From Cryptomeria japonica (lineage: Eukaryota > Streptophyta > Pinopsida > Cupressales > Cupressaceae), in NCBI RefSeq assembly GCF_030272615.1, contig NC_081405.1, positions 155,918,454 to 155,982,453 on the forward strand: a DNA stretch of 64,000 nt, read 5' to 3'. The position numbers were made by a program, and so were the translations under genes. Numbering within the stretch: the first letter of the stretch is position 1; each line of letters opens with the position of its first letter. A model generated the notes under the pieces. It ran no database searches. It was given only the letters and a program-made list of their open reading frames with translations, and had not been told where the DNA came from. This document shows positions 44,067 to 53,816 of this stretch, piece after piece.

Positions 44067-44462
44067 TTGGTGCGTGTCAAACAGACAGCTCGGAAATCCG
44101 TAGCTAGATATGCCCATAGTCTGAAAGTCAAGAAAGATTCTCTGACACTTGTCAAGCTTGTCTTGGATGACATCCCTACTGAGGTGAACCCAACTCCTGA
44201 AGAGAGCAAAGAGATAGGAGAAGATCCTATTCAGTGTCCAACAAAAGAAATTACTATCGAAAAAGGAAAAGAGCTTGAGCTAGAGTGCTCGCCAGTAAGG
44301 CCGATAGTTATAAGTTATGACTCGTCGGAGGGGTATACCCCCTTAAGCGATAATGAATCTGTGGGGTATTTTCCCCTGAGTGAAAGCAAATCTGAAGGTT
44401 ATACTCCTTTAGATCCTATAGAGTTTGACGAGTGCACTTCTCCGTCTTCTCCGGAAGAGTGA
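44067..44462 (+). CDS. Open frame with histone H3 tail-like start, inside an LTR-type element
   Basis: A 131-codon + strand frame ending in TGA. It opens LVRVKQTARKSVARYAHSLK. VRVKQTARKS matches histone H3 residues 1-10 (ARTKQTARKS) at eight of ten positions and keeps Lys4, Arg8, Lys9 and Ser10. The rest is not histone: there is no histone fold, but an acidic Glu/Pro/Ser-rich chain and three related units (SSEGYTPLSDNE, SVGYFPLSESK, SEGYTPLDPIE). There is no ATG at the start; an acceptor-like TTACAG ends at 44064, so the segment may be a downstream exon. A TATA box at 43487 and AATAAA at 44495 bracket it. It might be a captured host fragment, an element-encoded histone mimic or chance. The open length and composition argue for real coding history; its function is unknown. 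Confidence 0.5.
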   Translation: MVRVKQTARKSVARYAHSLKVKKDSLTLVKLVLDDIPTEVNPTPEESKEIGEDPIQCPTKEITIEKGKELELECSPVRPIVISYDSSEGYTPLSDNESVGYFPLSESKSEGYTPLDPIEFDECTSPSSPEE

Positions 44463-44494
44463 TGTAACGTGTTGTATCCCTTCTAGTGTCAAGG

Positions 44495-44500
44495 AATAAA
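44495..44500 (+). terminator. Poly(A) signal after the H3-tail-like frame
   Basis: AATAAA 33 bp past the TGA, with a second AATAAA near 44565. Confidence 0.5.
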
Positions 44501-46163
44501 GACATCATTCTATCTATTATAAGTTGAGAAATGTACTATGTCTTCTTGTAAGACTTCTATGAAGAAATAAATATATCTATTTTGATCCTAAATTATGGTA
44601 TAAGTGGAATTTGGTAATTATCAAGGTTGCCATAATATAATGTTGCTTTCCTATAGTAGTTAACAAGAGTAATTGATCTCTTAATCATGTTGTAAGGTAT
44701 TAACTTATGAGTTTATGCCATCTAAAACTATCCTAAAGAGTCTTAGGTTAAATTATCTCTTTTCTCTACCAAATGACAATGTTTGTTCTTACTGCAAGTT
44801 ATTTATGTGTTTTGATGTTATTACGTAAGATTGCCTTGTTTAAATGGTGGTTGCAGTCAGGTTTAAATTTTATCATACATTGAGTTATGTGGTCATTATG
44901 TCTTGTGTTACTGTGTTCTTGGCCAGATATATAGATGTATAACCTTAAGAAGTGAGCCATTGTGAGTTTGGTCCAAATGGTCAACCTTAGGTTAGTAATT
45001 ATGTATCTTTCACCTGTGGTATGTCAGGATTAGGTATGGCTGTCTATGTCGCCATAGAGTTCCGTAGAGAGAACTATCTTGTAGTGTCCTATGAGAGAGA
45101 GTGGCTTTCGAATGGGGGCCGTGCCCGAAGTGGATGACAGGATAACTCGTCGGAAGTTGGTTAAGAAAGTGATAACCTAATAAATGATTAGGGGAGGGTA
45201 GAATAAATGTAAAATAAAATAATCTGCCTCGCACATAGGCGAGTACTAGTACAGGGCTCATAATGTAGCGAGAAGGCCTGGAATGGCAAACTTACCACCT
45301 TGTTTTCATGAAAGGATTGGTAAGGTCCGCATGAGACTTAGTTGGAACCGGAGGTTCAGGAGAGGTTACCAGGATAACCCAGGATGGGGGCCAGGACCTA
45401 TGGAGGTTGTACCATGGTATCCACCGTAAGACATGCGATGACACTTTCTCCTTAGAGTCACTAGTATTTTGTGAGTTGAGTCACATGAATGTGTGTGGAG
45501 TCTTGTAGTCCTTTCGTACTTGTCTTATTTTGCTTGGTTGAGGGTTATCTACTATTTTCAACATGGTGGGGTGGTTCCTTTTCAGAATCACATGGTCGGG
45601 TGGTAGTGCCATTTCCCATCGGATGTACTGGAATGTATCTTCAGGTGAGGAAGGGCTTTGCTAATGTTCTTGGTTCGTGGTTCATGTACCAGCTCTTGTT
45701 CGTGACCATTGTTCAGTTGAAAACTTGAGATCTTGAATCGAAACTTTATGTAGCCTTCATTTTGTAACATTTTAATTCATGATGTAATTTTTGAAAACAT
45801 GTATTTTCGAATATTGTAAAAGAGAGAAACATTGGAATGCATTCTATTTCAGTTACTTAATTCTTTTGTATATATTAAATGATTGCTTTGGAGTACTTGA
45901 ATTTCTTTCATTGTGGAAATTTTATCTTAAACATTTAATTTTCCTATAAAGCTGAACAATAGTTTTTTCCGTGGTGTTAATATTATTATGAAATAATATT
46001 CGTTGGTGACCCTTAGGAAATTCAGGAGTTAGACTTCCGCTGTGTTATTAGATGTGCAATGGTTTAATACAAGCACTTGTTCTTTTAAAAAAAAAAAATT
46101 ATTTCACCCTTAGTTGCATAGATTGTGATGTTTTTCCTTTAGGGTTCTTGGCGGGGCATTACA

Positions 46164-48900
46164 TTTCATCCTCTTCCAAGAAGGGGACACCACCTAAGAA
46201 AGATAAGCCAACTTGTGCATATTGCAAGAAGTATGGTCATGATGACCATCGATGCCACACAAAGCAAGTTGATGAGTTAACTAATCTTCTTAAGAAAGAC
46301 AACATCAACTTGCCATCTGCCTACACAAAGAAGGATTCATCTCCTTCCTCTTCCTCATAGTCTAAGGGAAAAGGGAAAGCATTTGTGGCTACAACAAGTT
46401 CTTCATAGCAGTGGATACTTGACTCAAGTGCCTCATATCACATGGGTTCTACAAAGGAGCAGTTTTCTTCATTGGAGCCATCTAAGGTACCTCACATTTA
46501 CATAGGTGATGATACACAAGTAGAGGTTGAAGGGAAAGGTTCAGTTGAAATGGATGATGGAACATTTGAGAATGTTCTCTATGTTCCTAACTTGACTACC
46601 AACCTTCTCTCTATCTACCAAATCACTCACTATGGGAATGGGAAAAAGGTTGAGTTTACACCAGATTCAGTTGTGGTAAAGGAACTTGATGATGATGCCT
46701 TGGTAGCAGTGGGACAAGTCAATGACAACTCAAGGCTTTATTCATTCTTCCACTTTGTACCAAGTTCACCTTCTAGGGCCTTGCTTACTCATTCAAATTC
46801 AGAAAGTAAGCTATGGCATGAGCGATTTGGTCACCTCAACTACCGCTATCTTCAATAGCTCATCACTAAAGACATGGTCACAGGTCTACCTCGAATCAGT
46901 TTTTCAGAGGGTGTATGTTTAGGTTGTTCCATGGGCAAGCATCCCAAGGAATAGTTTGATAAGGGGAAAGCTTGGAGAGCTTTGGAAGTTCTTCAACTTG
47001 TTCACAGCGATGTAGCAGGTCCATTTCCAGCACCTTCATTTAGTAAGGCCCGCTATGTCCTCACCTTCATTGATGACTACTCCCGCTTCACTTGGGTCTA
47101 CTTTCTTATTCATAAGAGTGAAGTATTTGACAGATTTTAGAACTTCAAGACTTGTGTGGAGAAGCAATCCAGGAAAGTGGTGAAGATTCTTCGTACAGAT
47201 AATGGAAGGGAATACGTGAACAAGAGACTTGAGGATTTTTGTACATTTGAGGGGATTGATCTTTAGCATTCTATAACATACACTCCATAGTAGAACGGAG
47301 TTGCAGAACGCAAGAATAGAACTCTCAAAGAAATGGCTAGCTGTATGATTCATGCACGTTCTCTTGATCCCACTTTTTGGGTAGAGGCTATCAGTTGTGC
47401 CACACACATCCAGAATCGGGTTCCTCACAAAGCTTTGCAAGGTATTACTCCTTTTGAGGCTTGGGCTGGTAGGAAACCGATTGTGAGACATTTTAGAGTC
47501 TTCGGGTGTCCAACATGGGCTCGCATACCTCCGCAGAAACGCAAGGCATTGGAACCTCAGAGTCGGCCTTGCATATTTGTTGGATATCCTGAGGGTGTTA
47601 AGGCATATAGATTGATGGATCCTGAGACACATGAGGTATTCATTGAGAGGAGTGTTCACTTTGAGGAAAGCTCTCCTAGCTTAGCCTCTCTACCTCCTCC
47701 ATCTTACTCCATTGTGGATAGTGATGTTAGTGATTCAGATGATGAGACTCCTTCAACTCCGACTCGCAGGGTTACACCTCCGCACGATCCATTTGCAATT
47801 GAGGAGCCTCATTCTCCACCTCCACCTCGACCTCATTGGGCTCGATAGACACTTGAGTCCGCGGGTGCTCTTGTTGGGGATCCTTCAGATACATGGAGAA
47901 CTCGATCACAACATCAGGATCTTCCACATGCATTCATTGCTACTGCTTCCAATCCACAAACATTTCGGGAAGCATCAGGGGTTCCTGAGTGGGACCAAGC
48001 TATGGAGGAAGATTATAGTTCCTTGATGAGGAACAACACATGGGATTTAGTCCATCTCCCTAAGGGGAGAAAAATGGTTCGATGTAAGTGGATCTATCAA
48101 ACCAAGTTTGCAGCGAATGGTAGTGTGGATAAGTATAAGGCTCGACTTGTTGCGAAAGGTTTCTCTCAGGCTGCAGGTGTTGACTATACTGAGACCTTTG
48201 CACCCATAGCCAAGATGAACTCCATTCGCTTGACACTTGCTATTGTTGCAGCTCATGGTTGGGCTGTACATCAGATGGATGTGAAGAGTGCTTTTCTTCA
48301 TGGTGATCTTGATGAGGAGATTTATATGGAGAAGCCACAGGGTTTCATCCAGGATACTTCCTTGGTTTGCAGACTAAGGAAATCTCTCTATGGCCTTAAG
48401 TAGGCCCCCAGGGCTTGGTATGCCAAGATGGATTCCTTTCTTCTCTCTGCAGGGTTCACCAGGTGTCATTCCAATCCGAATGTCTACATTTTGCGACAGG
48501 ATGACTCTCACTTGATACTTGTGCTCCATGTTGATGACTTGATCATTACAGGGAGTACTCCATCCATCATTAGCAGGGTCAAATCTGCTTTGCATGACAG
48601 ATTTGCTATGACTGACTTGGGTTCTTTGCACTGCTTTCTTGGGATAGAGATTTCACAGTCACCTTCCAGGATTACACTATCGCAGCCCAAGTATGCTCTT
48701 GATCTACTTGCACGCTTTCATATGGCTGATTGTAAGCCCGCACCGACTCCCTTTCTTTCTGGATTAAAGCTTGAGGTTCAGTGTTCTTCTCCACCAGTTG
48801 ATGCCACTTTGTATCGTCAGCTTGTGGGTAGTCTCATCTACTTGACCCATACAAGCCCTGCTATTTCATTTGCAGTTGGCATGGTTTCCCGCTTCATGCA
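46164..48900 (+). pseudogene. Copia gag 3' end, protease, integrase and reverse transcriptase fossil
   Basis: In order: a CCHC zinc knuckle (CAYCKKYGHDDHRC), protease-like text (WILDSSASYHM), the gag-pre-integrase HERFGHLN, integrase core (LTFIDDYSRFTWVYF, NGVAERKN), then reverse transcriptase with [34 protein letters not shown] and LVLHVDDLIITG. The proline-rich linker (PPPPRPHWAR) separates integrase from RT. The frame is broken at several points. RT is cut at 48905 by a solo LTR. Confidence 0.92.
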
Positions 48901-48905
48901 GGAAC

Positions 48906-50093
48906 TATTAGGCCCAATATGGAAAGCTAATGTACTGAGAGGGGAGGGGTGAATCAGTACTTCAAAAATTTTCTTCAACAATAACTTTACTATTATGCAT
49001 AAACCAAATAGTGCAGTAACATAGTATAATGCTAAAACAAATAAATAACAATCATACATGATTCACTCCATAACTCATATATTTTGGTTATGCAGAAACT
49101 CTTGGTTAGAGAGAAAAACTACAGTGGGGATGACACCCACAACTTCACTACTGCAATAATAAAGGTTGCTCGGTTAGAGCTACATGTTTAGATATTTTTG
49201 ATAGCTTACCCTATTAGGAGTATCAAGATCTGTTAGATCTACCTTGCTAAAGGATTTTACAACACTTATTTTAAACGCTGCACTTGGTTAGAGGCTTTAC
49301 AATTTATAGACTTAGTTAGAGTCTTTTACCCTGTTAAAGGTTTCTCTTACAACTTCAAAATATTACAATAAATCATTACAAATATCTGCAACTTTACATT
49401 TGGAATGTTATAGCAGATTCTATGTGCTCAAAATGATATTACCTTGCTTATAGCATACCTTGGTAATCCATATATTAACTCGGTAAACCCTTCTGTTTAC
49501 TCTGTTCCTTGACTATTCTCTTAAATCCTTCTTGGTGACCTCTGAGTTTCTCTGTAATAGTCATAACACTTTGTGCTTTCTTATGTATCACAAATGTCTT
49601 ACTTCGTACACCTCTGTGTCTCTCACTATGTCTCTACATGTATATATCTGATCTCAATCCATGCTGTATAAATAGATCTCTTATGTTGGTGATCTGATTC
49701 ATCGCTTCGATCTTACAAACATGATTTATCGAATGAATAACCATGCAAAATATTTCATTGGTTAGATGACCTCAAAATCATACACAATCTATAAGTGCTA
49801 TTTCCAATGTGATAACAGTTACTTGTTCCTCGATCTTTGTAACACATTTCCCATATATGTCCAGGTTCAGTGAATCTGGTAACACGTTTCACTCGATGTG
49901 TGTTCACTTGGTATATCATTCTTACTGCTCGGTAGACATAGAGTGTTCGGTGTATACTATGCTCTGAAACTACTTGCTTCTATAACCGACTACACTGTGC
50001 TTACCGACTGAATGATTCGGTAGAAGTGACCGACTAGAATATATAGAATAACTTTGAACATAAGACTAATGGCAATCTTAGTAAGTAGTAACA
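48906..50093 (-). mobile_element. 1.2-kb solo LTR inside Copia RT/RNase H
   Basis: Flanked by GGAAC (48901-48905 and 50094-50098). Read on the minus strand it starts TGTTACTACTTAC. The middle is related to the LTR at 59889-61359: both carry ATCTGCAACTTTACAT, AGCAGATTCT, CTCGGTTAGAG-like words and AAAGGATTT motifs. The extreme ends differ, so it is a sister family or a diverged copy. The surrounding Copia reading text resumes directly after it. Confidence 0.8.
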
Positions 50094-50098
50094 GGAAC

Positions 50099-50680
50099 CA
50101 CATGAGCTTCATTGGAAAGCCACCAAACGCATCCTTCATTACATCCAGGGTACACATCACTATGAGATTCACTATGCAACATGCACAAGACTTCGCTTGG
50201 TTGGTTACACAGACTCTGATTGGGCTGGCGATCTTGATGATCGTAAGTCTACTTCTGGTTACAGTTTTCACCTTGGTTCAGACCCCATTTGTTGGCAGAG
50301 CAAGAAGCAACATGCTATTGCTCTCTCTTCGACTGAGGCTGAGTATCGAGGTGCTATTAACACAGTGACTGAGACCATTTGGCTCCAGCAGATTCTCACA
50401 GAGTTTGGGTTCACCACTCCATGACCGACAGTTCTACATTGTGACAATCAAAGTGCTACTGCAGTCTCAAAGAACCTAGTCCAGCACCAGTAGACCAAAC
50501 ACATCGAGATTCATATGCACTATATCTAAGATCTCATTCAGGAGCAGGTCATTGATTTGTAGTATTGTCCTACAACGGAGCAGGTTGCTGACATATTCAC
50601 CAAACCTTTCACCGACAGTAAGTTCCAGTAGTTGCAAGCTCTCTTGGGGGTGCGGGATGTGTCATTAGGGGGGGTCAGCT
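50099..50680 (+). pseudogene. Copia RNase H fossil and 3' end of pol
   Basis: VGYTDSDWAGDLDDRKSTSG, QHAIALSSTEAEYRGA and VADIFTKPFTDSKF are the landmark RNase H and C-terminal segments. The frame is interrupted. A non-coding stretch of about 270 bp and the purine tract follow. Confidence 0.9.
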
Positions 50681-50941
50681 AACTTCTCCTTCCTCTCTTA
50701 TGGGGGGGACTTTTTCCTCTTTGAGGTTTTGTCCTTCTTCTTTGAGAGTCTTTTGTACTTTCATCTCTCTTTTGGGGGGGAGTTTTTTCCCACTGGGTTT
50801 TCTCCTTTTCTTTGTTTGTGAGAGATTTCATTGCATGGTTTTTCTTGCATTTACATATTGTACATGGGTACCTATCATGGCCTAGTAGCTGGGACCCATA
50901 TTGCATTGTTGACTTGAGTCTTCATTCCCCTAAGTTGCACT

Positions 50942-50951
50942 TAAGGGGGGG
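50942..50951 (+). other. Polypurine tract of the nested Copia
   Basis: TAAGGGGGGG directly before the 3' LTR start TGTTGG; this is the plus-strand primer of the element. Confidence 0.85.
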
Positions 50952-51402
50952 TGTTGGTGTAAATAAATATTCATTATGGATATTATTACACTTTACTTAA
51001 GTTAACTTAGGATAATGCATCTCTTCATAGTTTGGATTTGAGATACTTAGGGAAGTGTGCACATAGGGATAGAGCTTGTAGAAGAAATTCCACCTTTTGT
51101 GGTCTTGTTTTGTTGTTACACTCCACATTCGGTGGGTCATCCACCTCTTGTGGAATATTATATTATTTCTCCTACCTACCCCTAATATTTCTTACCTACC
51201 CTTGTTTCTCATTAAGCCACATGTCATGATTGTGTGCTCGTACATCCATATGGCCTTGCCTATATAAGAAGGCCTATATTCATTGTATTGGTGAATGCGG
51301 TTGATCATTTTCATATTGATGAGACTATAGTTTGTTCTTGTCATTCTTTTGTCTCTATTTTTATACTTTTCATTGTGCCCTTGATCTTGGCAAAATCTCA
51401 CA
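50952..51402 (+). repeat. 3' LTR of the nested Copia
   Basis: 451 bp, paired with 36442-36888 (about 15 substitutions and one 4-bp length difference). Confidence 0.92.
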
Positions 51403-51407
51403 TAGAC

Positions 51408-53816
51408 AAATCTAGAAATGTGCATACATAAGCATAAATTAACGTAGTTTAATAATTAAGTAATTTGTGGGTATACATGTTTTGAATAATAAATGTTGAA
51501 AATGTAGAAGTTAAATGTAAAGAAGAGAGTTATTTAGCTACATGAGCAAAGAATGAATGCCTTTAATAAAGATTTTGGAATTTGGACTATCAAGATCTTA
51601 GAAAAGTGTGTTCTAAGCTTATATCTTGCCTTGAGATTATAAAGTTTTGTTTGTATTGTGGCGATTTGATATCGTAAATTAGGGCTAGATACATGCCCAT
51701 AGAAATATTGTACACATGAATGTGATTTATAAGTATGTGTATATTTTCTTTGTGATTCCTGTAATTGATTTTATTTCTTGTACCTTTTTGTTGATATAAA
51801 GGTTGATTGTGTTTAAAAATACTTTTGAAGATTTTTATGTTGCAAGGGGGACATGTACATTTATGTCAACACTCATAAATGTGTATTAAAAATAAAATAG
51901 AATAGATCTCAACCATTCAAATGCTCCTAAGATGAATGTTGAGTTTGAGATTCCTTTTAGAATACCAAAATGAAGTATTCCCTTAATGCAAATGGTAATG
52001 GTCAAATTGATTAAAGAGGACAAAATTTTATGAGGTGACAAAATGAATGGAATTTGATACATTTCAAATACAATAACTTAGTAATAAATAATATAAATGT
52101 GTGTGAATTTGAGATTTGGTAGGAAAACATGGGTGAGAGGGAAAACATAAAATTTAAATGTTAAAATCTTTGGGTCAAGTCCATGATTGTGTGATTGAAG
52201 TTATGCTAATAGAAATGGTTTGGGACATAAAAGGGCTTTAATTAAAATAGGAAACAAATGTATAAGATGAAATAGAATAAATGTAATTATTTTGTGGATT
52301 GGGGGAATATATTGGTAGCCTTGGTCCCATGGAAGTGACCTAGGACATTAAAGGGCTTAGATTAAGATAGTTAATGAAGGCATAGGGATACATGTGTGGA
52401 TATGTACGATAATGCATCAATTGGTGGAATACATTAGAGTGTGTACATGTATGGATAGTGTAGGGAATAAATACACAAATGTGTGTCAATAGATGAGTAT
52501 ATAGCATGTGCAAGGTGTTAAATTTTACATAATATTGTACATTTATTGATATAAGTATGTATTAATCAAATGGGAAATGGTATGGCTATAAAAATTGCAT
52601 TGTTATATTTTCTCCCCACTTTGGGGTTTATGTGATCTTATAATGATCATTTTTCATGTGGTTAGATATAAAGCAACGAACCTTATAGATTAATCCTTTT
52701 ATCTCTTCTCTCTTTCGTAACTAGTAAAATATTAAAAAGTGTGCCAAGAGTAGCTTCCTTAACATAATTAGAAGGAAGAACAATAATTTGAATCTATTTA
52801 ATGTGGGTGTCACATTGAGATATTATATTGTATTTATTTAATATTAGGGAAAGATATTGAAAAGGTAAAAACATAGTACCTAATATTAAATGAGGGGTGA
52901 ATGGTTTTGTATTCACATGGTTTTGTGGTATACAGTTTTATCATATCACTAGTTGTATTTTGTGTAAGCTTGATTCTATAATAGAAGCACATGTTAGTGG
53001 TTTAGGTTTGGATGGTTGAGTGGGGTGTCATTATTGAGTATTTTTGAGGAGTGCAAAAATGGACCTCACCATTGGATCCAGGTTCGCCAAGAGACATATT
53101 TTGGAGAGGTTAAAAAAATAATTTTTAGAGCTAGAGAGCCACAAGGCCATCAAATTCCATCTATAGAAAAGAAAAAAATGAAAAAAATAATTACCCCATT
53201 GGAGTTTTAATAAACTTGCAAATTTATTTAAAAATAAAAAATAATATTTGTATGGGGACATTAAAAAGGTGTTAAAAAAAAAAAATTAAGTGGGTGGGGG
53301 TTTGTAGACCCTTGACCCCACGTACCATAATGGGTACCAACATTGGCAATATTGGTACTGCTAGTATTGACCATCAGTTCCTTGGCCCACTAAACCCTCT
53401 ATAGCTTTACCAGTGGGAGTTGTCAGCCATAGGTTCTCGATTGCAAAAAATAAATGCCCAAAACAATTTTTTTTAAAATGCTTTGTAATTTGTAAATAAA
53501 AAATACTACTTATTAAAGAAGATTCTGTCATGTCCATAAAGTTTTAGTACTGTTGACCACCAAAAATGTATGTTTTAATTTTTAGAAATCAAGCTAGATT
53601 AAATTTTGGGGTTAAGTTCAACTTGTCAACCACCCCAATTTTTTTTCTTTTGAAACTTTAGAAAATGAAGTTAAGCTAGATTGGAGTAAGTTTTGAAATC
53701 CAACAATTTATTGTCCTATATAATTGGCTATTTTTCTTCAACGAAGCATAACTTTCACTTGGGTAATCCATTTTTTGACTTCTTATACTTGTTGAAAAGT
53801 TGATTTTGAGCACTAA
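51408..53816. other. Unassigned AT-rich intergenic sequence
   Basis: No gene, LTR or tandem structure recognised. Short open frames near 53016-53261 are low-complexity Lys/Phe text on both strands. Confidence 0.55.

Larger units (their letters stand above)
38673..46163 (+). mobile_element. 7.5-kb LTR-type insertion inside Copia gag, itself split by a solo LTR
   Basis: Starts TGTAGTTCCCC and ends GGGGCATTACA, flanked by TTTCA on both sides (38668-38672 and 46164-46168). Removing the nested unit at 39319-42180 leaves about 4.6 kb. I see no duplicated terminal sequence, no primer site and no gag/pol text, so it behaves like one very long LTR or a very degenerate element. The + strand carries a TATA box (43487), a 131-codon frame with a histone-H3-tail-like start (44067-44462) and AATAAA signals (44495). 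The orientation is uncertain: the right end read inward (TGTAATGCCCCGCC) also looks like an LTR start. It also holds an (AT)43 tract and a GGTCGGTATT hairpin region. Confidence 0.7.
36442..51402 (+). mobile_element. Copia retrotransposon with three nested insertions; broken
   Basis: A 14.96-kb fossil flanked by TAGAT (36437-36441) and TAGAC (51403-51407). Its LTRs are 36442-36888 and 50952-51402, running TGTTGG to CTCACA. A tRNA-iMet primer site TGGTATCAGAGCCA follows the 5' LTR directly, and a purine tract AAGGGGGGG precedes the 3' LTR. Without its insertions it would be about 6.3 kb. Gag, zinc knuckle, protease, integrase, RT and RNase H parts are all readable in order, but the frame is interrupted at roughly a dozen points besides the insertions. 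I count about 15 substitutions over 447 aligned LTR bases (3.4%), 12 of them transitions. At an assumed 1-2 x 10^-9 per site per year that is of the order of 10-20 million years. Confidence 0.92.

Noticed and set aside
44067-44462. Annotating the frame as a genuine histone H3 gene
   Set aside because: Only the first ten residues resemble H3. The histone fold, the STGGKAPRK continuation and all later H3 motifs are absent.
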